Source: an uncultured Pirellulaceae bacterium | GTDB lineage: Bacteria; Planctomycetota; Planctomycetia; Pirellulales; Pirellulaceae | Direction of reading: 5' to 3' | Assembly: GCA_938010615.1 (NCBI GenBank) | Contig: CALLUY010000020.1 | Span: 1-46,397 of the forward strand | Length of the DNA: 46,397 nt | In this document: piece after piece, positions 1-9,792 of the stretch | Position numbering within the stretch: the first letter of the stretch is position 1 | Layout: each line of letters starts with the position of its first letter | Notes under the pieces: model-generated | The model's input: only the letters and a program-made list of their open reading frames with translations | Told to the model about the DNA's origin: nothing | Database searches by the model: none | Translations under genes and position numbers: made by a program

Positions 1-7
1 TAGAGCA

Positions 8-239
8 TTGTCGCCCAGCTCTCCGAGCTGGTAGCGCGTCGAAGAGTGCGATTTCTATCAAAGGAAACTCTGACTATCGTTCAACGTCTCAGTCCGCACG
101 CCATCAGTTCGGAGAACTGATTGTCGCCCAGCTCTCCGAGCTGGCAGCGCGCCGAAGAGTGCGCTTTCTATCAAAGGAAGCTCTGACTATCGTTCAACGT
201 CTCAGTCCGCACGCCATCAGTTCGGAGAACTGAGCGACA
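8..239. repeat. Tandem pair of 113-bp elements with inverted termini
   Basis: Two near-identical copies lie head to tail with a period of 113 bp (the TCGCCCAGCT motif recurs at 11 and 124, and both copies end in GTTCGGAGAACTGA at 120 and 233). The left end TTGTCGCCCAGCTCTCCGAG and the reverse complement of the right end, TGTCGCTCAGTTCTCCGAAC, are clearly related, so each unit has inverted termini of about 22 bp that are themselves palindromic. The right end stops a few bases before the ftsK stop codon. A diverged relative lies at 13151-13305, also against a stop codon. It resembles a MITE or REP-type element; it may form a terminator for ftsK. Confidence 0.8.
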
Positions 240-243
240 TTGA

Positions 244-3200
244 CTATTCGACGTCCTCATACTCATCTTCGTCGTAGTCCTCGTCGACGTATTCGTACTC
301 TTCGTCGTCCTCGAGCTCTTCGTCGTCATCTTCCTCTTCGTACTCTTCGTCGTCCTCAAACTCTTCATCCGCTCCGGAAGCTTCAACTTCTTCCTCAGTC
401 ATGTAGTCTTCGAGTTCGTTCTCGACATCAACTTCTTCTTCCTCCTCGTACTCCTCTTCTTCCAGCTCCTCTTCGGGCTCAGCAAGGGCAGGGGAGACCG
501 ATGCGGAAAGCGATACCGTTCGCGAGCTTGCTTTTGGCAACGGCTTCAGAGGTTTGGCGGCAACCTTAGCCTCTTCCGCGTCAGCTTCACCTAGTATCTC
601 CTGCAGTATTTCATCAGCAAGGCTCGCCTTCTCTTCTTTTTGTGGCGATATGTTTGGGGCAGGGACAGGGTTCACAGCGGTAGCAACGCTGCCTTCAACA
701 ACATTACCACCCGATTTCATTGCAGCCCACGCCGCTGCCGTTAGTAATACTTCACGCGACTTCGAACCGTTGTAAGGTCCAACGTAGCCATCTTCCGCCA
801 TGAAGTCGACCAACCGCGCGGCACGACCGTAACCAATACCCAACGCACGCTGCAACATCGATAGACTTCCTCGCTGAGTATCGACGACGACGTCGATCGC
901 TTTTTCATAGAGCTCGTCTTTGTTTCCGTTGAAGCCGGTCGCACCTTCGCCGTCCTCTTCGCCTTCTTTCTTGACCTTGATGTTCATCAACTCGTCGACG
1001 AAGTTTTGCTCCTCCGTACTGACGGCAGCCGTGATCTTGTCGATCTCCTGATCGCTTAGGAAAGTTCCCTGACCACGTAACAGGTTGCTGGTTCCGGGCC
1101 ACAGGAACAGCATGTCACCCAAGCCAAGCAGCTTGTCCGCACCCATCGCATCGAGAACGACACGACTGTCCGTTTTACTGGCGACTTGGAAACTGATTCG
1201 AGCCGGCAAGTTCGATTTGATCAATCCTGTGATCACATCAACCGTCGGTTTCTGAGTCGCGAGGATCAAGTGAATTCCAACGGCACGACTTTTCTGCGCA
1301 AGTCGAATGATGTGTTGCTCGACTTCTTTTCCAGAGGTCATCATCAAGTCTGCCATCTCGTCGGCGACGATCACGATGAACGGCAAGTTCTTCGGAATGT
1401 TGTGCTTTTCTTCTTCGGTAGGTTTGATGCGTGAGAAAAGTTCTTCTTCGCTGAGCTCGTTGTACGAAGTGACGTGTCGAACACCAGCGCTGGCCAATAG
1501 TTTGTAGCGTTCTTCCATTTTGTCGACGGCCCACGCAAGGATCGCTTCCGCTTTCCGCATGTCCGTTACGACGGGGTGCATCAAGTGTGGCAGACTTCCG
1601 TAGCCGCTCATTTCGACCATTTTCGGGTCGATCATTAGCATGCGAACTTCATCCGGCGTTCGCGTCATCAAAATCGAACAGATAATCGCATTAAGACAAA
1701 CCGATTTACCAGTACCCGTTCGACCAGCGATCAGAAGGTGAGGCAACTTTGCGAGGTCAGCAATCAGCGGCGCACCAACGGCGTCCGACCCCAAGAACAG
1801 AGGCACCTTCATTTTCTTGATTTGCTTACTGCATTGCTCCATCACCTCGCGCATGTGTACGGTTTTACGAGTCTCATTGGGAACCTCAACGCCAACGCTG
1901 TTCTTGCCCGGAATTGGGGCGACGATTCGAACGCTCGAGACACGCATAGCGACAGCCAAATCATCTGCAAGGTTGACGATCTTTTGCAAACGCAAACCGG
2001 GCTCCAGATCGATCTCGTACTGCGAGATCACCGGACCGCTTTCGATTTCGACAACTTTGATTTTGTAGCCGAACTGTTCGCACGTTTGTTCCAAAATCTT
2101 CGCGCGACGAAGCGCCTCGGTGCGTTGCTTCTCAAGCGGAATGGCGACGCCACGTTCCAGCATTTCGATCGGCGGCAAATGGTATTCGCGATGGCTTTCG
2201 GCTTCCGAAGCCGCATTGAGCTGTTTCATCACCAGCTCACGCTCGCTTGGCGGTTTCGCAGGCGGTTCAGCTTTCGGAGCGATTGCTGCGACCGCATTGT
2301 CGACTTCAGCGGCAAGCTTTTTCGGCGGTGCAGCTTTGCGCTTCGGCAATCGAAAGTGTGGCTTCGGAATCAGGCTGGCCTTTTTGGCTTCAGCTGAATC
2401 TGCTGGTTCAAGAGCTGGAACGGGCGTTTTCTGATTGTCACCAATGTTCAGCTGCGCAGCGGTTTCCTCGACGTCCTCGAATTCTCCATCGAGCTCCTCT
2501 TCATCAGCTTCTTCGTCTTCCCACTCTTCGTCTTCTTCCAGTTCATCGTCTTCCTCTTCGCCACTGGTTGGCTCCATATCGCGACGACGGAACTTGATGG
2601 TGTGAGTTTCGTCTTCTTCGTCGAGTGCTTCTTCGTCGTCTTCAAATTCGTACTCTTCGTCCAACTCTTCATCGGCCTCTTGATTGTTGAACCAGTTAAC
2701 GAATCCATACAGCAAACCAAACGGCAGGACTGCCGTTGCCGCGACGATCGCCGGAGCAAAAACAAATCGTCCCGCTCGAAAAGCAAGATATTCGGTCCAC
2801 ATCATCATCCCGGCGGTTCCCGCGGCGGTGAACATAATTAACGTTCCAGCGGTGCCAAGATTCGATCCAATCAGTCCAGCACCAAGCGCACCGAGGTATC
2901 CGCCGGAACCAATCAGCGGCCCAGCGAGATTTCCGGGAAGCAACGTTGTCGCCAGCGAACAAAGAGAAATCATGGCAATTCCCCAACCAAGAATCTTGAC
3001 CCAAGGGTTCGCGACTTCGCTGCGTTGGAACAGAGCGATTTCTAGGGCCACCAAGCCAGCGATTAGCAGATAGACGCCCAAGCCAAGGACGCTAAAGAGA
3101 ACTTCCGCCGTCCAGGCACCGAATACTCCGCACATGTTTTGGCAGGCTTCGTGTTCGGGGTACACGGTTTGGTCCGTTTGGAAAAATCCGTTGAGCCAAC

Positions 3201-3369
3201 CACCTTGCGATGCGACAGGATCCGCGGCATCGTAAGTGAAGACGGCAGCAAGGAGGAAAATGATCAGAGCCATCAACCCGATAGCGATGATATCGTTACG
3301 AATAACGCGTTGGTCAGAAGACATGGAATCTGCGCGTGGAAAAGTGATCTTGATATTCGGTTGGCGCAT
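244..3369 (-). CDS. ftsK: DNA translocase FtsK/SpoIIIE with acidic linker and tail
   Basis: This is the septal DNA pump that clears and segregates chromosome ends during division. The first 230 residues contain hydrophobic membrane segments. A very acidic, low-complexity linker follows (about residues 230-310), then the motor: Walker A GRTGTGKS, Walker B IVIVADE, and the conserved ATQKP and NLPARISFQVASK segments. The gamma (winged-helix) domain is seen in the stretch IDVVVDTQRGSLSMLQRALG. Standard FtsK proteins end near this domain, whereas this one continues for about 165 residues and ends in some 75 residues that are almost all Glu, Asp and Tyr. The gene stands alone; repeats lie just after its stop. 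The family call is secure; the role of the tail is unknown. Confidence 0.95.
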   Translation of the reverse strand: MRQPNIKITFPRADSMSSDQRVIRNDIIAIGLMALIIFLLAAVFTYDAADPVASQGGWLNGFFQTDQTVYPEHEACQNMCGVFGAWTAEVLFSVLGLGVYLLIAGLVALEIALFQRSEVANPWVKILGWGIAMISLCSLATTLLPGNLAGPLIGSGGYLGALGAGLIGSNLGTAGTLIMFTAAGTAGMMMWTEYLAFRAGRFVFAPAIVAATAVLPFGLLYGFVNWFNNQEADEELDEEYEFEDDEEALDEEDETHTIKFRRRDMEPTSGEEEDDELEEDEEWEDEEADEEELDGEFEDVEETAAQLNIGDNQKTPVPALEPADSAEAKKASLIPKPHFRLPKRKAAPPKKLAAEVDNAVAAIAPKAEPPAKPPSERELVMKQLNAASEAESHREYHLPPIEMLERGVAIPLEKQRTEALRRAKILEQTCEQFGYKIKVVEIESGPVISQYEIDLEPGLRLQKIVNLADDLAVAMRVSSVRIVAPIPGKNSVGVEVPNETRKTVHMREVMEQCSKQIKKMKVPLFLGSDAVGAPLIADLAKLPHLLIAGRTGTGKSVCLNAIICSILMTRTPDEVRMLMIDPKMVEMSGYGSLPHLMHPVVTDMRKAEAILAWAVDKMEERYKLLASAGVRHVTSYNELSEEELFSRIKPTEEEKHNIPKNLPFIVIVADEMADLMMTSGKEVEQHIIRLAQKSRAVGIHLILATQKPTVDVITGLIKSNLPARISFQVASKTDSRVVLDAMGADKLLGLGDMLFLWPGTSNLLRGQGTFLSDQEIDKITAAVSTEEQNFVDELMNIKVKKEGEEDGEGATGFNGNKDELYEKAIDVVVDTQRGSLSMLQRALGIGYGRAARLVDFMAEDGYVGPYNGSKSREVLLTAAAWAAMKSGGNVVEGSVATAVNPVPAPNISPQKEEKASLADEILQEILGEADAEEAKVAAKPLKPLPKASSRTVSLSASVSPALAEPEEELEEEEYEEEEEVDVENELEDYMTEEEVEASGADEEFEDDEEYEEEDDDEELEDDEEYEYVDEDYDEDEYEDVE

Positions 3370-3557
3370 CCTTGCAGCACAAAAGGTCTAGCGACCCACT
3401 ATCAAGATCGGGATTTTCGGCAGGTGACAGCACGCGGCAGCGAAACAGCAACGCAACTGAATTCTTTGTGTCAGCCCTGCCAATCGACAGAATGGTCAAA
3501 GATGGTTGGGTCAGAGAGAATCAGCACATACGATCGACACTTCATAGAATCGCCACT

Positions 3558-5171
3558 TCAGCTTGTGTAGATCACTTGCAGTTTGACCATCAAGGGTTCG
3601 ATCCGAGCTCGAAGTTGCTTTAAGACTTGTCGATCCGCAGGTTTGCATTTTCTCATTAGCGGACGCAGACGATCCCAAACTTCCAACGCGACCGCAACGT
3701 CGGCAGATGCTGACGCGTCGTGACGGCGATTGGAAAGAGAATGCTCATGCATCTCGTGAATACTGCGATGAAACGCCATCGACAGATCACAAATTTGCGC
3801 GTGGAAAGCTGGGTCATAGCCGTTGACGGTACGAAGCTCGACAACGTCGTGCAATCGATACGTCAGCTGATCCAAATCGGCACATATTTCAGTCATCGTT
3901 GCACGATCGATCAAAGGACCGTCGCCGAAAACGGTTTGCAAAGCTTGAAATCCGGTATCAACCTGACCGATTGATCGTTGCATGCGTGGTGAAGAAAATC
4001 CGGTTAAATGAGTATTCAAGTCTCGCCACTGATTTGAAAATTGCTTGAACTCCCAACTCAACGCCTCCACATCAGCGTTCGTCGTGAGCCTTTTTGAAAA
4101 CCTGCCGCACTGGTTCTGGAAGTCATTTGCACAAACCAAAACCGCACCGGGCGTCTTGCATCCAAGAATGTCTTGCAACGAAACTTGCTTGAACGCGAGA
4201 TTGACGTCGCGTTCCATGCTTTGGACGACCATGCCCAAATATTTTCGATCAATATCCATAGGCAACCACAGCAGTTCGGCCATGTGGCCGCCGATCGATT
4301 CAATCTGGTGAACGTTACGTTGAATGCGTCCATGAGGGCAAGCAATTAGTTTGTACTTAAGTTGTCGCCAGTCGTTAACGCTCTGTTTGTAAATTCGAGT
4401 AATCGAATCGTAGTTGCCGCGTTCAATCAAGCGTGTTGATTCGTTGAGCCTCGCGTAGAGTCGCTGGCAGTCTGCCATGATGGCTCCGTATTGTGGATCA
4501 CCGGCCATGTCATAGCGAACATCTTGAATCAGATGCTGGAAGCTCGACGCCATCTGCGAGCAATATCGGCCAAGCTCGCGACGATTGAATTGTGGCTGCA
4601 CATCAAATAGCCCGCAAAGGTCTGCATCGAAGGTCGACATGCGTCCCATGCACGCAACGCATTCAGGTTTCAATCCGTTGACTTGTGAAAGCTGGTGGTT
4701 TAGCAATCGCCATTGGGCATCAATTTGGCAAAACGAATCCGTAAGCGGATCCAAAGAATGAACTCGCCCCATATTGGCTCGCAGTGATTTGATGCTGGCG
4801 TTGGTTGTCAACGCATCGGCAAGCAGCGGCCGCACGCGTGGTAATCGCTGCTCTTCCACTCGAAGCATGTTAACGAATTGATCGGACTCCCTCTCCCACG
4901 CTTGCATCTTTGCTCTGGCCGAGATCATGTTCGGCGTCAGCGGCTGGCTCGGTCGATGATCGTGCCCTGGGAACGGTCTCAAGTTCGGACGACCGGGTTG
5001 AGTCGGAATTGGATCACGACCCTGTTGGGACTCGATCAACGTCTTGAGAAGATCCCCCACGAACTGACGTCGGCGGTCACGCTGGTCTTGCGTTACTTGA
5101 GCAGACAAATCGCAAGGAATGAGTATTACGACGGCGCAAACGAGGCTGGAGATGGTGAGCTTGGTTTTCAT
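3558..5171 (-). CDS. Secreted protein with three 114-residue helical repeats
   Basis: I do not recognise a named family. The N-terminus is a signal peptide (MKTKLTISSLVCAVVILIPC, cleavage probably after LSAQ), followed by a Pro/Arg-rich stretch to about residue 80 and then a predicted mainly helical body. Three repeats are visible around the segments QWRLLNHQL, DWRQLKYKL and QWRDLNTHL; their tryptophans are at residues 154, 268 and 382, exactly 114 apart, each with similar patterns downstream such as RIQRNVHQI and RMQRSIGQV. A weaker fourth unit may start at W499 (VWDRLRPLM). The protein probably acts outside the cytoplasmic membrane. Function unknown. Confidence 0.8.
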   Translation of the reverse strand: MKTKLTISSLVCAVVILIPCDLSAQVTQDQRDRRRQFVGDLLKTLIESQQGRDPIPTQPGRPNLRPFPGHDHRPSQPLTPNMISARAKMQAWERESDQFVNMLRVEEQRLPRVRPLLADALTTNASIKSLRANMGRVHSLDPLTDSFCQIDAQWRLLNHQLSQVNGLKPECVACMGRMSTFDADLCGLFDVQPQFNRRELGRYCSQMASSFQHLIQDVRYDMAGDPQYGAIMADCQRLYARLNESTRLIERGNYDSITRIYKQSVNDWRQLKYKLIACPHGRIQRNVHQIESIGGHMAELLWLPMDIDRKYLGMVVQSMERDVNLAFKQVSLQDILGCKTPGAVLVCANDFQNQCGRFSKRLTTNADVEALSWEFKQFSNQWRDLNTHLTGFSSPRMQRSIGQVDTGFQALQTVFGDGPLIDRATMTEICADLDQLTYRLHDVVELRTVNGYDPAFHAQICDLSMAFHRSIHEMHEHSLSNRRHDASASADVAVALEVWDRLRPLMRKCKPADRQVLKQLRARIEPLMVKLQVIYTS

Positions 5172-5238
5172 GGCGAATCCAGTGAGATACTTTTAAACGC
5201 AAGTATTGTCACTGAAACGATCACGAAAGGCAAATCAA

Positions 5239-6399
5239 TCAGCGTTTTGGATAGCTGTACGCCGGATTGTCAGGATTGAAGTCTTCGTCTGTGAAGCCCT
5301 GATTCACTTTCACGTGTAGATACGTGTACTCTTCAAGCAGTCGCGGTTTGGTGCTGCCGTTTTCCGGCCACAAATGTGCTTGGTAACGGATTGGCAATCG
5401 CAATTCGTCATCGATGTAAACTTTGGCAATGTGGAAATCGTAAGGTGCACGCTGCTCTGCGTGGATCACTTCGATCACGCTGCAAGCCCGACCATTGATC
5501 TTCACGCCGTCGCTGTAGATGACTTCGCAGTCGCCTGCAGCCTTGTCACGCTCCGCCTTTTCGATCAACTTGACGACCAAGTTTTCCATTCCAGCTTCAT
5601 AGATCGGATAGCGTTGACCTTGCATCGCGATCCATCCTTCGGGCTCAAGATTCAAACGCTTGAGTGAGATCAATCCGGAACCTTCGTGGACGCACAAGCG
5701 ATTCTGATTTTTTCCTTTGACCCAAATCACTTCGCGACCAGCAGAAGCCTTGGGTTTGATGAACTTCATATAGACACTGAACGGAATCCGTGCCCCACGC
5801 TCGTCAACGCCTTCGGAGCGGACTTTGATTTGCATGTACTCAGGCTTGAGAAGCTTCCCGTCGACACGCTCACGCTTGACCATGATCGCCGAGTAATCTC
5901 TGACGTTCTCGCGAATATTGATCAGACCGCGATGGGCCGTTTCCAATGCATCGTCGAGCGGATGCGGAGCTACTTTCTTGGTCGCCGAAGCCGGGATCGC
6001 GGGAATCAAGTTCCTTGCTGGTTCTGTTGTCGCGGCTGGTTCTGTTGTTGGCGCTGGTTCTGTTTTGGCGGGCTCGGTGACAGGAATCGCCGCCGAAGGC
6101 AGCATGGATGGCACCTTGTTTGTCGCCTTGGGTGGCACGTTGTTGATGACCTTCGGAACGATGCCTGAAACAGCACTCGTTAGCGGAGCGATGTTTGTAG
6201 CGACTTTCGGAACGCGATGAACAGGCTCATGGATCACCTTCTTTTCCACATCTGAAGCGTGAGTTTCTTCAACCTGTGTGCCTTCAATGGCATCTGGCTG
6301 TTCCTGTGCGAACACCATCGCAGAACTGGATGTTGCAGAGACGGCAAACAACAAAGAAATCGTTAGCAAACCGGTGACGGTCCGCTTAACTGAAGGCAT
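5239..6399 (-). CDS. DUF1571-type secreted protein
   Basis: The C-terminal 240 residues resemble the DUF1571 family found in planctomycetes and other bacteria (for example segments NVRDYSAIMVKRERVDGKL, GREVIWVKG, HIAKVYIDDELRLPIRY and LLEEYTYLHVKVN). The function of that family is not known; the fold probably resembles outer-membrane lipoprotein carrier proteins, which is an inference. I chose the start at 6399 because it gives a clean signal peptide (MPSVKRTVTGLLTISLLFAV, end near VFAQ). In-frame ATGs at 6426 and 6471 would add 9 or 24 residues before it, and none has a good ribosome site. Between signal and domain lies a Pro/Ala/Thr-rich linker with repeated TEPA units and repeated PKV and NKV motifs. 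Confidence 0.8.
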   Translation of the reverse strand: MPSVKRTVTGLLTISLLFAVSATSSSAMVFAQEQPDAIEGTQVEETHASDVEKKVIHEPVHRVPKVATNIAPLTSAVSGIVPKVINNVPPKATNKVPSMLPSAAIPVTEPAKTEPAPTTEPAATTEPARNLIPAIPASATKKVAPHPLDDALETAHRGLINIRENVRDYSAIMVKRERVDGKLLKPEYMQIKVRSEGVDERGARIPFSVYMKFIKPKASAGREVIWVKGKNQNRLCVHEGSGLISLKRLNLEPEGWIAMQGQRYPIYEAGMENLVVKLIEKAERDKAAGDCEVIYSDGVKINGRACSVIEVIHAEQRAPYDFHIAKVYIDDELRLPIRYQAHLWPENGSTKPRLLEEYTYLHVKVNQGFTDEDFNPDNPAYSYPKR

Positions 6400-6764
6400 A
6401 TCAGCAGAGAGGGAAATGTTTGGCATCCGTGATCTTGCGCCACGCTGTCGATGACAGGCAACGCTCTCCATTCCGTTGGATCAATAACTTAATTGTAGTA
6501 AAACGCCATTCGAAAAATCAATCGCGGTTTTACTCTCATCCGATTTGTGACTGCTAGCGGGCACTCGTGCGGTGTCACAACTAAGTTATCGCCATTTTGG
6601 GACGCTGATTGCACAGGCGCTGAGCGTCTCAACCGAAACGATACGAACATCACAGAAAATCGATCTACCTAAGCCGCAGAGTCGGGTGCAAATGTGGGAT
6701 CACCGGGAAAATTGAAACCGATTATTTGAAAAATGCCCACCAGAAATTGCTGGAGACACTTGAT

Positions 6765-7031
6765 TTAACCACCTGATCCGAGGATCGGAAGCTCTTCTTC
6801 ACTCGCTTCGTCACTCTCGAACGGCAGCGATTCAACTTCGTTTTCCTTAGAAGGCGTCGCTTTCTCGGTGTCGTTGGAACTCTGGATATTCATCTCCGTA
6901 ACGACCTTCTTTTCCTTCTCAGGAGCTTTCTTTTCAGGTTTAGAGCAACCCGAAACCGCCAGCAACGCTACGAATAGACCAACACATAGCAAACTCAAAC
7001 CGGAATTTATTTTCAACGGGATATTTCGCAT
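6765..7031 (-). CDS. Small acidic lipoprotein
   Basis: An 88-residue protein with a type II signal peptide. The hydrophobic stretch LLCVGLFVALLAVSGC ends in a lipobox with the modified cysteine at about residue 29. The mature part is charged and low in complexity, Lys/Glu-rich first (KPEKKAPEKEKK) and then acidic, ending in PILGSGG. It is probably anchored in a membrane as a lipoprotein. No family is recognised, and it lies alone between the flippase gene and the DUF1571-type gene, all on the same strand. Confidence 0.65.
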   Translation of the reverse strand: MRNIPLKINSGLSLLCVGLFVALLAVSGCSKPEKKAPEKEKKVVTEMNIQSSNDTEKATPSKENEVESLPFESDEASEEELPILGSGG

Positions 7032-7114
7032 GGCACTAGGAGCTGGGTTCTGTTTGGAAGGGAATCGATGTGAAAATCTTATCCTCCATTATCGGATTAA
7101 AAAAGGTCGCTTTC

Positions 7115-8671
7115 TTAACTCGACTTTGCGATCCCGAATTTTTGCATCGCTTTAACAGCCAATTCGCCGATCTCGGCCTTTTCATCGTCGAGGAACAGCA
7201 CGCGAGTCTTCCAACCGAAAAATGCAACCATCAGCGCGATAGCCGCCGCTAACGGTGTCGGCAGCAGCAAAACAAGTGGAATCAATGAGCAGTAAAGGAT
7301 GCCCAGATTCGATTTGCAGCCGAAAATGTAGTTGAACAAGTAAACCGTCAGAAGAAGCAATGCGTTCGAGATCGCTGTCGCTGTGACGGCCCCGCTGACT
7401 CCGTAATGCGGGATCAAAAGTGCGTTCAGGGCGAGATTAATGATCAGCCCGGCACCAACCGACAATGCAATCCACTTACCTTTTTCGGCGACCCAGAGAT
7501 AGTTCTGTGCAACGCTGGTCAACCCAAACCAGATGCAATAGACCATCGTCAGAGGCAGCACTGCAAAACCTTCGTCGTATCGGCCTTGGAGAATCGTCTC
7601 GAAGATGAACGGCGCGAAAATCAGAATCCCGATGCCCACCATCGTAAACGCAACACACAATAACTTGAGTGACCAGTTGAGCAATTTGTAAGCTGCTTCT
7701 TTGTTGCCCTTTTCCCAGTGAGCCGACATGTAGGGAATCAGCAGACCACCCAGCATGAACGACAGGCTAACCAGCAGCAACGGAAGCGCTCGACCTGATT
7801 CGTACTGACCTACCAACCCTTGTGCTTGATCCACCGAAACTGGTGAACATAGCAACAGCATGTAACGATCGCTGAGCTCAAAACAATTGTTGAAAAAGTT
7901 CGAAGCCCACATCCAAAGCGCAAACGGCGCCAGCCGCTTCCACATGCTCGAATGAGTCAGGAAATCACCCGTGTTACTGATCGTTCCCCTGTAACGGAAC
8001 AGGATCCAGAACGCTGGAATCGTTCCCAAAAGACTACTGACTCCAAAACCGATTGCAGCGCCGATCGTCGCATTCGGAGCCAACACCACCAAACCCAAGC
8101 CCAGCGTTGCGAACAGGACTCCCGAGATCAACCTCATTAGTGTGACGACGCGAATCTGACGTAGGGATTCCATCAGCGACGTCAAGAAGTTGGATACCGA
8201 AACCATCGCGACGCAAAACGCCATCGCATAGATGATCGATGTTTGGTCTGGTGTTCCCAACACAAGTCGAGAAAACGCTGCGGGAAAAAAGAACATGGCA
8301 ATCGATGTCGCCATCGTTAGCAAGCCACTGGCAACGGCGATGCGTTTAACGAAGTATCCTAACTGCCCCTTGTTGCGGTAATGTTCGGTGTAGCGGCCAA
8401 AGCATCCTGGCAAACCCAACACGGTCAACGGAATTAGCATCATCAAGAAGCTAAAGACCAATGACCATTGTCCCAACTGTTGGTCGGTCATGAAGCGACA
8501 GAACAGGAGTCCTCTAACGAATCCGATTGCTCGCTGCCCAACGGTCAACACCAGCGCGAACACAACTCCTGTCGCGATCGAATCCGTCACCAGTGAACGT
8601 CGTCCATCAGGTTTTTGGATATCGCCAGCGGTAAGGAAGGACGAAGGTTTTGCTTTTGAACTGGAGGCCAT
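7115..8671 (-). CDS. Polysaccharide flippase (MATE/Wzx-like)
   Basis: A 518-residue polytopic membrane protein with about 12-14 hydrophobic helices. It starts with a short polar tail, and the first helix runs into GQRAIGFVRGLLFCRFM, the typical start of polysaccharide export flippases. The central segment SNFFNNCFELSDRYML also fits the Wzx/PST branch of the MOP superfamily. It likely moves lipid-linked glycans across the cytoplasmic membrane. No glycosyltransferase genes lie next to it, so the substrate cannot be guessed; a sulfotransferase gene 7 kb away may or may not be related. Confidence 0.85.
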   Translation of the reverse strand: MASSSKAKPSSFLTAGDIQKPDGRRSLVTDSIATGVVFALVLTVGQRAIGFVRGLLFCRFMTDQQLGQWSLVFSFLMMLIPLTVLGLPGCFGRYTEHYRNKGQLGYFVKRIAVASGLLTMATSIAMFFFPAAFSRLVLGTPDQTSIIYAMAFCVAMVSVSNFLTSLMESLRQIRVVTLMRLISGVLFATLGLGLVVLAPNATIGAAIGFGVSSLLGTIPAFWILFRYRGTISNTGDFLTHSSMWKRLAPFALWMWASNFFNNCFELSDRYMLLLCSPVSVDQAQGLVGQYESGRALPLLLVSLSFMLGGLLIPYMSAHWEKGNKEAAYKLLNWSLKLLCVAFTMVGIGILIFAPFIFETILQGRYDEGFAVLPLTMVYCIWFGLTSVAQNYLWVAEKGKWIALSVGAGLIINLALNALLIPHYGVSGAVTATAISNALLLLTVYLFNYIFGCKSNLGILYCSLIPLVLLLPTPLAAAIALMVAFFGWKTRVLFLDDEKAEIGELAVKAMQKFGIAKSS

Positions 8672-8965
8672 ATCGACGTCGCAAGTTCTGGCTTGGGAGG
8701 GAATGAATGAAGTGTCTTACTAGTGTTGGATACTGCAAAGCAATATCGCCCGACATAAGCAAAACAAGCTCCGGAGTTGCGAGGTAGTTTGACAGTTATA
8801 CGGACTGTCCCGAATTTCTTGAAAAACATGGTCTCGCCGGTACCATATCGTTTGATATACGAATGCAAATTCGTTCTAATTTGCGCGACGGTGAGGAAGC
8901 CGCGTTCAAAGAATGGATTTGAAATAACCTGAAACCAATGCTGCTGAATCAGCGCGGAGAAGAAA

Positions 8966-9766
8966 ATGTTGCGATACCTGTTTGCCGGTCTACTGATTGT
9001 GGCCATTGTTGTTGGAGCTTATGTCGGTTGCGGACCGCGGGCCCAAGTCGCTGGTGAAAAAATCCTTGGCAAAATCGACGACATGCTCGGTACGCTGGAC
9101 GTGAAGTTGAAGGAAGTGAAAATGGCTCACGCGTCGCTTAAGAAAGGCGCTGAAGAGAATTATGTGATGCGGCAGAAAAGCGCTTACAAAGTTGAAGATC
9201 TTGAGGAAAAGCAAAAAGAGGTCGAAGCAAAAATCGCAAAACAGTCCTCTGACCTCGAAAGAGTTATTGGAATGCTTGAAGACGGAAGTCTTGCAGATGA
9301 CAAAGAAAAGAAAAATGAACTTACAGCGTTTGCCGAGAGTCGAGCCAAATCCTTGACGGCGCTCAAGACCCAATTAGAGGCGAGTATCAAACCGCTTTTG
9401 GCGTCGCACAAGAAAGCGTTGTCACTACAACTCAAAAATGAAAAAGCGTCCAAAGCTCAATTGGCTAAACTTGAGACGAAAATTAGCCAGATTGAAGCCG
9501 AGAAAGTTCGACTTGACACGATGAAGCAAACTCAAGCAATCGTAGGTAGTAGTGAATCGATCAGTGACAAGTTCGCGGATCTTGAGAAAAGCGTCGCTGA
9601 TTTGCTGATCGAAACAAAGGCTCGTGGAGATATCGAAGAGGAAAAAGTCGACGATCGCCTCGCGACGATCGACGAGGACGTCTCACTCGACGACATTCTT
9701 GGGAAGGAAAGCGAATCCAGCGACGAAGATGTGCTTTCGAAGCTGAAAGAGGCTCTAAACAAATAG
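8966..9766 (+). CDS. Membrane-anchored coiled-coil protein A
   Basis: A 266-residue protein with one N-terminal membrane helix (LFAGLLIVAIVVGAYVGCG), followed by long heptad-like charged stretches (for example KVEDLEEKQKEVEAKIAKQ) predicted as coiled coil to about residue 200, and an acidic C-terminal tail ending SKLKEALNK. A GGAGAAGA run lies just before the start codon. A terminator follows the gene, and 75 bp later comes a second gene of the same architecture. The layout recalls PspA-like helical proteins, but I see no family motif. The tail segment DVSLDDILGKE may be a short docking motif; this is only an inference. Confidence 0.75.
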   Translation: MLRYLFAGLLIVAIVVGAYVGCGPRAQVAGEKILGKIDDMLGTLDVKLKEVKMAHASLKKGAEENYVMRQKSAYKVEDLEEKQKEVEAKIAKQSSDLERVIGMLEDGSLADDKEKKNELTAFAESRAKSLTALKTQLEASIKPLLASHKKALSLQLKNEKASKAQLAKLETKISQIEAEKVRLDTMKQTQAIVGSSESISDKFADLEKSVADLLIETKARGDIEEEKVDDRLATIDEDVSLDDILGKESESSDEDVLSKLKEALNK

Positions 9767-9792
9767 GGTTACTACTGGATCCAATCCCACTT

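Noticed and set aside
240..569. Arg/Leu-rich plus-strand ORF opposite the ftsK tail
   Set aside because: It is the antisense shadow of the repetitive acidic codons (GAA/GAG/GAC) of ftsK.
1738..2397. 219-codon plus-strand ORF opposite ftsK
   Set aside because: It lies entirely inside a well-supported gene, with composition expected from antisense reading.
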